DNA from: Deltaproteobacteria bacterium
Lineage (GTDB): Bacteria > Chloroflexota > Dehalococcoidia > Dehalococcoidales > BS750m-G39
Reading direction: 5' to 3'
DNA length: 9,834 bases
Assembly: GCA_013202445.1 (NCBI GenBank)
Contig: JABMRW010000129.1
Location: 1 to 9,834, forward strand
Made by a program: the position numbers and the translations under genes. Within the stretch, counting starts at the first letter, position 1. Every line of letters begins with the position of its first letter. The notes beneath the pieces were generated by a model. It had not been told where the DNA came from and did no database searches. It saw only the letters and a list, made by a program, of their open reading frames with translations. Below are positions 1-6,787 of the stretch, in pieces.

Positions 1-1
1 G

Positions 2-283
2 CACGGCCCGGTGCTGGTCAGCTGCCCCTCCTGCGGCCGGTCTGAGGTTGATATCGTAAAACTGGCCGAAGCAGTAGAAAAAGAGCTGTTAAAGATTACC
101 AGGCCAATCAAAGTGGCGGTGATGGGCTGTATCGTCAACGGCCCCGGCGAAGCTAAAGACGCCGATATCGGCATCGCCTGCGGCAAGGGCAGAGCCGTTT
201 TATTCAAGAAAGGCAAGAAAATCAGGACTATAGAGGAAAAGGATTTTATAAAGGCACTGATGGCGGAGGTGGGGAGGTTGTAA
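2..283 (+). CDS. ispG: IspG (GcpE), 4-hydroxy-3-methylbut-2-enyl diphosphate synthase, 3' part
   Basis: C-terminal ~93 residues of the iron-sulfur enzyme of the MEP isoprenoid pathway, which reductively converts methylerythritol cyclodiphosphate (MEcPP) to HMBPP in the cytoplasm. The gene enters from the left edge, so the GTG at position 11 is an internal valine and not a start: the frame is open to the first base and reads HGPVLVSCPSCGR. The family's [4Fe-4S] ligands are visible as the two cysteines of SCPSCGR and the cysteine of MGCIVNGPGE, whose glutamate matches the conserved catalytic-site acid. The ADIGIACGKG segment is also typical. It ends in TAA. The next gene starts two bases later and its Shine-Dalgarno lies inside the last ispG codons, so the two are probably co-transcribed and translationally coupled. 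The product call is near certain; only the length is unknown. Confidence 0.96.
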   Translation, partial: HGPVLVSCPSCGRSEVDIVKLAEAVEKELLKITRPIKVAVMGCIVNGPGEAKDADIGIACGKGRAVLFKKGKKIRTIEEKDFIKALMAEVGRL

Positions 284-285
284 CT

Positions 286-1104
286 ATGGGAGACGGAACA
301 GAAAAAAATCCCTACACCCGTGAAGATGTTCTCAGACGAATCAGAAAAAACGGCGGTACAGCGGAAGAGCCTGACCTGTCAGGCAAAGTGTTTGAGGAAG
401 GTATTGACCTCACTGGGATATATCTCGCGGGTGTCATTTTAGAAGACGCGTTCCTCGTAAAGGCTAATTTCCAAGGTGTTCTTCTTCCAAAATCGAATCT
501 CCGAGGCGCTTTCCTTGTGGGTGCGAACTTCCGCGGTGCCAGTCTTTGGGGTTCTAATCTTGAAGGTGCCTACCTTTCCCATGCGGAGCTATATGATGCC
601 ATGCTAGATGAGATAAAATGGGGACCACAATATATTACAGGTGAGGAATATTCGAGGGATTTCCTTCATGCAAGGGAAGCATATCGATGTCTTAAAAATT
701 ATCACCAGCAGGTGGGTATGTATGATATTGCCGGTAGGTTCTTTTACCGCGAGATGGAGATAAAAAGGAAAGCTCAAAGCTGGAAGAAGCCAAATCTAAA
801 ACTCTGGAGCTGGATCATAAGACTGCTTTGTGGATATGGCGAGAAACCTGAGAGAGTTGCTATCTCGGCCGCAGTGGTTATATTCGGCTTAGCACTTATT
901 TATTTCGCAATTGGAACAATGACTCCTAATACTTTTCTAAACAGTCTTTACTACAGCGCCGTGTCCTTTACCGCTTTGGGTTATGGTAGCTGGGCACCAC
1001 AGCCAACTGGCTGGGTAAAAGGGCTTGGAGCATTTGAAGCTTTCCTTGGCGTTTTCATGATGGCACTATTCTTGGTAACCTTTACACGAAAAATGACAAG
1101 ATAA
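286..1104 (+). CDS. Pentapeptide-repeat protein with C-terminal two-TM K+-channel-like pore
   Basis: A 272-residue membrane protein with three parts. Residues 41-105 form about 13 uninterrupted pentapeptide units (for example NLRGA, NFRGA, NLEGA), the pattern that folds into a right-handed quadrilateral beta-helix. Residues ~120-175 form a charged linker (YRCLKNYHQQ, FYREMEIKRK) of a kind I recall from other pentapeptide proteins. Residues 191-209 and 246-266 are hydrophobic helices around a pore-loop segment with T229-A-L-G-Y-G234, close to the potassium selectivity filter TxGYG (Ion_trans_2 type). The aspartate that usually follows the filter is replaced by SW. No signal peptide is seen. 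The ATG follows the ispG stop by two bases, with a GGGGAGGT Shine-Dalgarno at 271-278. Base composition looks more A/T-rich than in ispG or proS, suggesting later acquisition. Ion conduction and the ligand or gating role of the repeats are inference. Confidence 0.82.
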   Translation: MGDGTEKNPYTREDVLRRIRKNGGTAEEPDLSGKVFEEGIDLTGIYLAGVILEDAFLVKANFQGVLLPKSNLRGAFLVGANFRGASLWGSNLEGAYLSHAELYDAMLDEIKWGPQYITGEEYSRDFLHAREAYRCLKNYHQQVGMYDIAGRFFYREMEIKRKAQSWKKPNLKLWSWIIRLLCGYGEKPERVAISAAVVIFGLALIYFAIGTMTPNTFLNSLYYSAVSFTALGYGSWAPQPTGWVKGLGAFEAFLGVFMMALFLVTFTRKMTR

Positions 1105-1186
1105 AAACCCCCAACCCACTAGAATAAACCCGCCCAATATGATTTAATATCGGGGAGTTCTTCGGCCCCCCATAGCCTGAAAAATA

Positions 1187-1194
1187 AAGGAGGT
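1187..1194 (+). promoter_or_regulatory. Strong Shine-Dalgarno of the DUF4389 gene
   Basis: AAGGAGGT sits 8 nt before the ATG at 1203. It is close to fully complementary to the 16S anti-Shine-Dalgarno and fixes the start of the small gene. The rest of the 98-bp gap (1105-1202) shows no convincing promoter. A weak GGGG/CCCC hairpin around 1148-1173 lacks a following T-run, so I do not call a terminator there. Confidence 0.8.
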
Positions 1195-1202
1195 AAACAA
1201 AA

Positions 1203-1487
1203 ATGGAAGACTATCCTATAACCGTTGATGTCCAGTTCCCAGAAAGGCTCTCCCGGCTGACCACCTTCTTCCGGTGTTTTATGATCATACCCCAAGCTAT
1301 CGTCCTGGCTTTTGTTGAGATAGCCGCCTGTGTCATCCTCTTTATCTCCTGGTGGGCTATCCTGTTCATGGGCAGATATCCCCGATGGGCGTTTGACTTT
1401 GTCTCCGGCTATCTGCGCTGGACAGTGAGAGTGAATGGCTATTCCTACTTTTTAACTGACAAATACCCACCATTCAGCATGTCTTAA
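1203..1487 (+). CDS. DUF4389-type small membrane protein
   Basis: A 94-residue protein resembling the DUF4389 family, whose members have unknown function. Recognisable elements are the N-terminal YPITVDVQFPERLSR segment, a long hydrophobic stretch at about residues 22-57, and the C-terminal run GRYPRWAFDFVSGYLRW followed by VNGYSYFLTDKYPPFS. The protein is probably anchored in the cytoplasmic membrane with both ends short. Family members often occur as one or two such units; here there is a single unit. The start is set by the strong Shine-Dalgarno at 1187-1194. Its TAA is separated from the proS ATG by one base, so translation of proS probably depends on ribosomes finishing this gene. No substrate or partner can be read from the sequence. 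Confidence 0.78.
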   Translation: MEDYPITVDVQFPERLSRLTTFFRCFMIIPQAIVLAFVEIAACVILFISWWAILFMGRYPRWAFDFVSGYLRWTVRVNGYSYFLTDKYPPFSMS

Positions 1488-1488
1488 T

Positions 1489-3213
1489 ATGCGCGTATCA
1501 AAACTATTCGGTAAGACACAGAAAGAGACGCCCGCCGAGGCGGAAACAGCCAGCCACCGGCTGCTGCTGAGGGCGGGTATGATTCACCAGGTAGCCGCCG
1601 GCGTCTACTCCTACCTGCCGCTGGGCTTAAGGGCGCTCAATAAAATAGCCAATATCATCCGCGACGAGATGGACAAAGCCGGCGGGCAGGAGTTGATGAT
1701 GCCCGTCCTCCAGCCCCTGGAGCTCTGGCAGGAAACGGGCCGGGACAAGGCTTTCGGCAAGGGGCTTTTCACCCTCTCCGACCGCCGGGAGCGCAAGCTG
1801 GTGCTGGGCCCCACCCACGAAGAGGTCGTTACCCGGCTGGTCGGCCACAATGTCCAGAGCTACCGCGACCTGCCCCTGATGCTCTATCAAATCCAGTCCA
1901 AGTTCCGCGATGAGCCCCGCCCCCGGGGCGGGCTGATACGCGTCCGCGAATTCTCCATGAAAGACCTCTACAGCTTTGACACCGATGAAGAGGGCCTGGA
2001 CCGGAGCTATAAAAAGATGCTACAGGCGTATAAGAATATCTATACCCGCTGCGGACTGCCCAGCCTTCAGGTTGAAGCCGACAGCGGCGCCATCGGCGGC
2101 AAGGACTCCCACGAGTTCATGGTCGTCACCGAGGACGGCGAAGACGAGGTTATCTACTGCGAAAAATGCCACTACGCCGCCAATGTAGAGAAGGCTCAGA
2201 GTGTCAAGGGCAAGGTAGAGCAGGGAGAGCCGCTGCCCAGGGAGGAAGTAGCCACGCCGGGCGCCGGCTCTATTGAAGAGGTGGCCGGTTTCTTTAAAAT
2301 ACCCCCGAGCCATACCCTCAAAGCGGTATTCTACATCGCCGACGGCAAGCTGGTCTTCGTCGTCGTCAGGGGGGATATTGAGGTAAACGAGGTCAAGCTA
2401 AAGAACGCCCTGGGCTGTACCGACCTCCGTTTCGCCACCGAGGACGAGGTTATCCAGGCCGGTATCGTTGCCGGGGCCGCCTCTCCCATCGGTATAAAGG
2501 GTTTTAAAATTATCGCCGATGACTCCATAACCTCCGGGAGCAATTTTGTCGCCGGCGCCAATAAACCGGAAACCCACCTTAAAAACGTCAACTACCCCAG
2601 AGACTTTAAAGCCGACCTGGTGACCGATATCGCCCAGGCCCACACTGGTGAGGAGTGCCCCCGCTGCGGCGGCAAGCTGTCATCCACCCGCGGTATTGAG
2701 GTGGGGCATGTCTTCAAGCTGGGCACCTTCCTAAGCCAAAAACTGGGCGCCTTTTTCATTGACGCCGAAGGCGCATCACGCCCAATTATCATGGGGTGCT
2801 ACGGCATCGGCCTCGACCGGCTGCTGGCGGCGGCCATAGAGCTGCACCACGACGATAAAGGCATTACCTGGCCGTTATCTATCGCCCCTTATCATATCTA
2901 TCTCTGCGCCCTGCATACGGAAGACCCCGATGTAGCCGCCGCCGCCGAGAAGGCCTATAACGATCTGGAGGCGCAGGGCCTGGAGGTGCTTTTTGACGAC
3001 CGCAACGAATCGCCGGGGGTAAAGTTCAACGACGCCGACCTGCTGGGGATACCCATCCGGGTTACCATCAGCCCCCGGACTCTGGAGAAAAACAGCGCCG
3101 AAATCAAAAAGCGCTCGGAGAAAGAAGCCCAGCTGGTGCCGCTTGAAGGCATCACCGAAAAGCTTAAGGAGCTTGTTAGCCAGGGTTTATCCGGGTTGTC
3201 TAATCCGGTTTGA
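1489..3213 (+). CDS. proS: Prolyl-tRNA synthetase, bacterial type with INS editing domain
   Basis: A 574-residue class II aminoacyl-tRNA synthetase that charges tRNA-Pro in the cytoplasm; the length matches the E. coli enzyme (572). Motif 1 covers about residues 39-75 (GVYSYLPLG to MMPVLQP). GPTHEE at 108-112 is the TxE loop. Motif 2 is FRDEPRPRGG to SMKDLYSF at 139-163, and motif 3 is GCYGIGLDRLLAA at 436-448. The YbaK-like INS domain, which hydrolyses mischarged Ala-tRNA-Pro, is inserted at about 225-385. K278 in HTLKAV is a candidate for its conserved lysine. CxxC pairs flank the insertion (C224/C227 and C390/C393). The anticodon-binding domain runs from ~466 to the end. The ATG follows the DUF4389 stop by one base and has no clear Shine-Dalgarno of its own, pointing to coupled reinitiation. 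Its last 14 bp overlap the 3' end of convergent arsM. Confidence 0.97.
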   Translation: MRVSKLFGKTQKETPAEAETASHRLLLRAGMIHQVAAGVYSYLPLGLRALNKIANIIRDEMDKAGGQELMMPVLQPLELWQETGRDKAFGKGLFTLSDRRERKLVLGPTHEEVVTRLVGHNVQSYRDLPLMLYQIQSKFRDEPRPRGGLIRVREFSMKDLYSFDTDEEGLDRSYKKMLQAYKNIYTRCGLPSLQVEADSGAIGGKDSHEFMVVTEDGEDEVIYCEKCHYAANVEKAQSVKGKVEQGEPLPREEVATPGAGSIEEVAGFFKIPPSHTLKAVFYIADGKLVFVVVRGDIEVNEVKLKNALGCTDLRFATEDEVIQAGIVAGAASPIGIKGFKIIADDSITSGSNFVAGANKPETHLKNVNYPRDFKADLVTDIAQAHTGEECPRCGGKLSSTRGIEVGHVFKLGTFLSQKLGAFFIDAEGASRPIIMGCYGIGLDRLLAAAIELHHDDKGITWPLSIAPYHIYLCALHTEDPDVAAAAEKAYNDLEAQGLEVLFDDRNESPGVKFNDADLLGIPIRVTISPRTLEKNSAEIKKRSEKEAQLVPLEGITEKLKELVSQGLSGLSNPV

Positions 3214-4024
3214 CGGCATGAACTTTCATGCTCAGAACCGAATTGGCGTACTGCGCCAGCTTCTCCGGCGGTATTTGGGAATCCTTGATTATTGCCGTGG
3301 GGCCGTCGGCCATGCTGTCGACGGGATAGAATGTCTCATCAACTATTCTTACCCCTTGAAATCCGGCTTCTTTAACAGTCTCTATATAGTCGTCCTTCAT
3401 TATAGCTCCGGAAAGGCAGCCGATATACCCCGCGATAGAGTTCTTTATGGACTCCGGAAGCTCCGTCAGGACAACTATATCCGATACCATCAGCCTGCCG
3501 CCCGGTTTCAGCACCCTGAATGTTTCTTTAAAAGCCCTGGCTTTGTCGGGCACGAGATTGATAACACAGTTTGAGATGACCACATCAACCGAACTATCAG
3601 CCACCGGTAGATTCTCAATCTCTCCAAGCCTGAACTCCACATTCTTGTAGTCACCCTGCCGGGCGTTTTCTCTCGCCTTATCAACCATCTCCGGCGTCAT
3701 ATCCACGCCGATGACTTTGCCCTTCTCACCAACCTTATTAGCCGCCAGAAAACAATCCAGCCCCGCCCCGGAACCGAGGTCGAGGACGGTCTCACCTTCC
3801 CTTAAAGAGGCGAGAGCCACCGGGTTGCCGCAGCCGAGACCCAGATTGGCGCCCCCGGGAATGTTTTCAAGCTCTTCGTCAGTGTAGCCAACACTCCTGC
3901 TGATGTCCTGGGCTGTATTGGTGCCTCCACAGCACGACTTTGCCGGGCCGCAACAGGAGCTACCCTGTTTGGCAATTTGGGCATAGCCTTCTCTCACTAC
4001 TTTCTTTATTTCTTCTTTTTCCAT
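3200..4024 (-). CDS. arsM: Arsenite S-adenosylmethionine methyltransferase
   Basis: A 274-residue cytoplasmic methyltransferase that transfers methyl groups from SAM to trivalent arsenic, giving methylarsenicals. The SAM motif I is VLDLGSGAGLD at residues 80-90, followed by GVDMT at 106-110. The three As(III)-binding cysteines of the family fit C65 (GLGCGNP), C153 (SNCVINL) and C203 (IGCLSGA). The N-terminus also has two vicinal cysteine pairs, C24-C25 and C31-C32 (SCCGPAKSCCGG), common in ArsM of anaerobes and possibly an extra metalloid site. The start begins the typical EEIKKVVREGYAQIAKQ helix; the ribosome site is weak. No arsR, arsB or arsC is nearby, so it stands alone between two synthetase loci. 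The 3' end overlaps proS tail-to-tail by 14 bp. Antimonite or another metalloid as substrate cannot be excluded. Confidence 0.93.
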   Translation of the reverse strand: MEKEEIKKVVREGYAQIAKQGSSCCGPAKSCCGGTNTAQDISRSVGYTDEELENIPGGANLGLGCGNPVALASLREGETVLDLGSGAGLDCFLAANKVGEKGKVIGVDMTPEMVDKARENARQGDYKNVEFRLGEIENLPVADSSVDVVISNCVINLVPDKARAFKETFRVLKPGGRLMVSDIVVLTELPESIKNSIAGYIGCLSGAIMKDDYIETVKEAGFQGVRIVDETFYPVDSMADGPTAIIKDSQIPPEKLAQYANSVLSMKVHAVKPD

Positions 4025-4061
4025 TTCCCGTCACACCCCAGGGTTATTTGCTCTTACTCTT

Positions 4062-4070
4062 ATTTTAACA
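4062..4070 (-). promoter_or_regulatory. Possible extended -10 promoter of arsM
   Basis: On the minus strand TGTTAAAAT reads as an extended -10 (TGn followed by TAAAAT, 5 of 6 to TATAAT), about 38 bp upstream of the arsM ATG. The best -35 candidate, TTAATC at 4087-4092, is poor and 19 bp away. No ArsR-type operator is obvious. Confidence 0.35.
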
Positions 4071-4092
4071 TAAAGGGCTTACCGGGGATTAA

Positions 4093-4121
4093 TTTATCAA
4101 CCTCACCCCCTCGGTCCCCCT
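4093..4121 (+). repeat. Dispersed C-rich repeat, copy 1
   Basis: Positions 4093-4111 are identical over 19 bases to 7885-7903 (TTTATCAACCTCACCCCCT). After three differing bases a shared TCCCCCT follows, giving 26 of 29 matches. Here the repeat continues into the perfect inverted repeat at 4115-4142, which copy 2 lacks. It ends 69 bp upstream of the arsM start. Confidence 0.8.
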
Positions 4122-4142
4122 CTCCTTGATAGGAGAGGGGGA
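4115..4142. repeat. Perfect 12-bp inverted repeat with 4-nt loop
   Basis: TCCCCCTCTCCT at 4115-4126 is perfectly complementary to AGGAGAGGGGGA at 4131-4142 around the loop TGAT. It would form a very stable hairpin on either strand. No T-run follows on the minus strand, so it is not a standard intrinsic terminator, but it may protect the 3' end of a pheST transcript or form part of a repeat family. Confidence 0.85.
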
Positions 4143-4148
4143 AGAATA

Positions 4149-4174
4149 TTAAAAAGAGGGGTTACACCCCTCTT
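4149..4174 (-). terminator. Likely intrinsic terminator of pheST
   Basis: In the minus-strand transcript AAGAGGGGT, loop GTA, ACCCCTCTT forms a perfect 9-bp stem (4174-4166 with 4162-4154). The stem ends in T residues that run on as TTT then AATATT, giving a five-T tract. It lies about 200 bp past the pheT stop and upstream of arsM, so it would insulate the two. Confidence 0.65.
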
Positions 4175-4300
4175 GAACTCCCTGTCAGGTTGCCACCCCT
4201 TTACCCCACCCCCCAGAGGAGAGTGATTCGCCCCCCATCGGGGTGGTGTCCCCCTTTTCCCCCCAATAATAAAGAAATTGATAGAAGCATCACTTCTGTA

Positions 4301-4315
4301 GGGCGGGAGGGTGGG
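4301..4315 (+). other. Perfect G-quadruplex motif with single-base loops
   Basis: GGGCGGGAGGGTGGG has four G3 tracts separated by C, A and T only, the loop arrangement known to give the most stable parallel quadruplexes. It lies on the plus strand, which is the template strand for pheT transcription, 57 bp past the pheT stop. A further three-tract run, GGGGAGGGGATGGG, lies at 4337-4350. Confidence 0.8.
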
Positions 4316-4371
4316 AAGCAAAACGACACTTAAAATGGGGAGGGGATGGGTATATAGGCCGCTAAGCGAAA

Positions 4372-6777
4372 CTAGCCCCTCAGCGTAGCCCCCAGCTCTT
4401 TGCTCAGCTTATCGATGATTTTCTTCTGGACCTGGTTGGCCGCCTCGTCGGTAAGGGTTTTAGAGGGGGACTGGAAGGTAATCCGGTAAGCCAACGATTT
4501 TTTACCCGCCGGCAGTTTCCCGCCGGTATAGAGGTCAAACAGGGCAACCCGGGTCACCAGGGGAAAGCCGGTGATAATATCCGTCACCTGGTGGTGGGTT
4601 ACTCCCGCATCAACCACCAGGGCAATATCCCTGACCACCGCCGGAAAGCGCGAAATCGGCTGGAACAGTTTATGCTCCATGGTAAAAGGCAAAAGCTCGG
4701 TCAGGTTAAGCTCAAAGAGATAGGCCTTCTCGGAAAGGTCAAAGGCTTCGGCTACTTTATGGTGCAGCTCCCCGACCACGCCCAGTTTTTTGCCCCCGAC
4801 AACTATAGCCGCCTGTTTAGCCGGGTTTAAGCTCTCGTCATCTGCCGGCTTGAAATCGGCTTCCACCCCTAAATGGTTGAGCAACCCCTCGACCACCCCC
4901 TTGGCGTCAAAAAAGTCAATCGGTTCATCCCCGCCGTGCCAGGACTCGCCGAATCTGGGGCCGGCCAGCAGACCGCAGAGCATTTCCGGTTCATCGGGCA
5001 GGTCATTGGGCCGCCGCACGTATACCCTGCCCAGCTCAAAGAGCCTGATGCCGCCCTCTTCATGCCTCCGGTTTGCCTCCAGCGCCGCCAGCAGGTTAGC
5101 CCGCAAACTGGGGCGAAGATACTCCTGCTCAGTACTCATCGGCCTCAGCACACGCAGAGGCTCCGGCTCCAGGGGGTGGGGCTGGGGCAGCAGCTTATTC
5201 ATCAAATCCAGGCTGGTCAGGGAATAGGTAATTACCTCATAAAAGCCGTAGCCGGCAAGGTCTCGCCTCACCTCCTGCTTAAAACCGATGATAGGCGCCG
5301 GGTTCTGCCGGGGCACCTCCCCACCGGGCATGGTCACCGGAATCCGGTCATAGCCGATAACACGGGCGACTTCTTCAATCAAATCCTCGACGAGGCTGAT
5401 ATCGCTCCGCCAGTAGGGTGCAATGGCCTTAACCTCCGAAGCCCATTTCGCCGCCTGGCAGTCAAAGCCCAGGGAAATTAGCGCTGTTTTTATCTGCTCA
5501 AGGCTGAATTCAACGCCCAGCAGGCGTTTTAGCTCGCCCTTTGAGAGCAGGATGGGCTCCGGCTCCCGCTTGCCGGGATAGACATCAACTATACCCTTAG
5601 CGGCCTTGCCATCGGCTAACTCGATAATCAATTTAGTAGCCCGCCTGAGCGCCGGTATCGTCAACTCGGGGCTGATGCCCCGCTCAAAGCGCATCCGGGC
5701 CTCGCTGGTCAAATTTAATCTGCTGCCGGTATGATAAATACTCGCCGGGTTAAAATTAGCCGCTTCCAGCACTATGGCGGTGGTCTGCCCGGTCATCTCG
5801 CTGTCAGCCCCACCCATCACCCCAGCCACGGCCACCGCCCGCTCGCTATCGGCAATAACCAGCATATCGGGGGAAAGCGGTCTTTTTGCCCCGTCCAGGG
5901 TGACCAGAACCTCACCCTCTTCCGCCCGCCGCACGATAATCTTCTGGCCCTTAACGTGGTTATAGTCAAAGGCGTGTAACGGCTCACCGTATTCCAGCAT
6001 GACAAAGTTGGTAACATCCACCACGTTATTTATCGGGCGCATGCCGCCCGCCAGAAGCCGCTGCTGCAGCCAGTGGGGTGAGGGGGCTATCTTTACACCG
6101 GTAATCAGGCTGGCGCTGTAGCGGGGGCACAGGTCAGGGGCGGTAATATCAATTGAAATCTGCCGCTCTATAGGAGCCCCCGTTTCATCGTAACTAATAT
6201 CGGGGAGGCGCACCTTTTGTCCGGTCAGGGCGGCGACCTCCCTGGCGATGCCGATTACCGATAGGCAATCGGGGCGGTTGGGAGTTACATCCAGGTCAAA
6301 GATAACATCGCCCATAAAATCAGCCAGCGGGGTGCCCACCTGAGCTTCGGCGGCTAAAACCATGATTCCCTGGTGGCTATCGGAGATACCGAGCTCCTTC
6401 TCCGAACACACCATGCCAGTGGAGGCCACCCCCCGAATCTTGGCCGGCTCCAGCTTAATTGCCTTGCCGCTGTGCCCGTCTATAAGCCGGGCGCCGACAC
6501 GGGCAAAGGCAACCTTATCGCCCACCTTGAGATTAGGCGCCCCGCAGACCACAGTCTGCTGCTCGGTACCCAGGTCAACGGTAGGCAGCGTGAGGCGGTC
6601 GGCATTGGGGTGAGGGTTAATGGCTAAAATCTGCCCGACAACGACATTCTCCCAGTCGCCGCCGATAACCTCCCACCCCTTGACCTCGGTGCCGGCCATG
6701 GTCAATTTATCGGCCAGCTCAGCCGGGGATAAGGCTATATCCACATATTGCTCAAGCCACTTCAGTGAGACCTTCAT
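4372..6777 (-). CDS. pheT: Phenylalanyl-tRNA synthetase beta subunit
   Basis: An 801-residue beta subunit of the heterotetrameric PheRS that charges tRNA-Phe; length is as usual for the family (~790-800). Domains in order: N-terminal segment MKVSLKWLEQYVD; EMAP/OB-type tRNA-binding domain at ~40-150 (NPHPNADRL, GMVCSEKELG); B3/B4 editing domain at ~213-388, with DLDVTPNRPDCLS just before it and GEPLHAFD at 265-271; B5 domain at ~404-478; the inactive catalytic-like fold at ~495-690; and the ferredoxin-fold anticodon-binding domain at ~707-800 (RFPAVVRDIAL, SLAYRITFQSPSKTLTDEA). It starts 10 bp after the pheS stop, with only a weak AAAGG ribosome site, so it is the second gene of a pheST operon. 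It is followed by a terminator-like hairpin about 200 bp downstream. Nothing in it looks truncated or mutated. Confidence 0.97.
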   Translation of the reverse strand: MKVSLKWLEQYVDIALSPAELADKLTMAGTEVKGWEVIGGDWENVVVGQILAINPHPNADRLTLPTVDLGTEQQTVVCGAPNLKVGDKVAFARVGARLIDGHSGKAIKLEPAKIRGVASTGMVCSEKELGISDSHQGIMVLAAEAQVGTPLADFMGDVIFDLDVTPNRPDCLSVIGIAREVAALTGQKVRLPDISYDETGAPIERQISIDITAPDLCPRYSASLITGVKIAPSPHWLQQRLLAGGMRPINNVVDVTNFVMLEYGEPLHAFDYNHVKGQKIIVRRAEEGEVLVTLDGAKRPLSPDMLVIADSERAVAVAGVMGGADSEMTGQTTAIVLEAANFNPASIYHTGSRLNLTSEARMRFERGISPELTIPALRRATKLIIELADGKAAKGIVDVYPGKREPEPILLSKGELKRLLGVEFSLEQIKTALISLGFDCQAAKWASEVKAIAPYWRSDISLVEDLIEEVARVIGYDRIPVTMPGGEVPRQNPAPIIGFKQEVRRDLAGYGFYEVITYSLTSLDLMNKLLPQPHPLEPEPLRVLRPMSTEQEYLRPSLRANLLAALEANRRHEEGGIRLFELGRVYVRRPNDLPDEPEMLCGLLAGPRFGESWHGGDEPIDFFDAKGVVEGLLNHLGVEADFKPADDESLNPAKQAAIVVGGKKLGVVGELHHKVAEAFDLSEKAYLFELNLTELLPFTMEHKLFQPISRFPAVVRDIALVVDAGVTHHQVTDIITGFPLVTRVALFDLYTGGKLPAGKKSLAYRITFQSPSKTLTDEAANQVQKKIIDKLSKELGATLRG

Positions 6778-6787
6778 TCTTTTGCCT

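Larger units (their letters stand above)
4025..4371. other. 347-bp non-coding block between pheT and arsM
   Basis: This stretch is strongly strand-skewed, with many C-runs on the plus strand, and carries stacked structural elements: a possible arsM promoter, a dispersed repeat, a perfect 12-bp inverted repeat, a terminator-like hairpin, a C-rich run at 4193-4214 (G-rich in the minus-strand transcript) and a G-quadruplex motif at 4301-4315. A 72-codon open frame on the minus strand (4103-4321) is low-complexity, consists of these repeats, and is not believed to be a gene. Confidence 0.75.

Noticed and set aside
1148..1173. Hairpin GGGG/CCCC in the gap before the DUF4389 gene, considered as a terminator
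   Set aside because: The stem is short with a large loop and a mismatch, and no T-run follows on the plus strand.
3143..3574. A 143-codon plus-strand frame overlapping proS and arsM
   Set aside because: It lies opposite arsM, has no family resemblance, and the arsM frame is unambiguous.
4193..4214. G-rich run on the minus strand (6, 4, 4 and 2 Gs) as a second quadruplex
   Set aside because: The fourth tract has only two Gs, so it is much weaker than the motif at 4301-4315.
4103..4321. A 72-codon open frame on the minus strand between pheT and arsM
   Set aside because: It is built from C/G-rich repeats and hairpins, its product is low-complexity, and it overlaps the terminator-like stem.
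4873..5481. A 202-codon plus-strand frame inside pheT
   Set aside because: It is the antisense shadow of the pheT core domain; composition explains the lack of stops.
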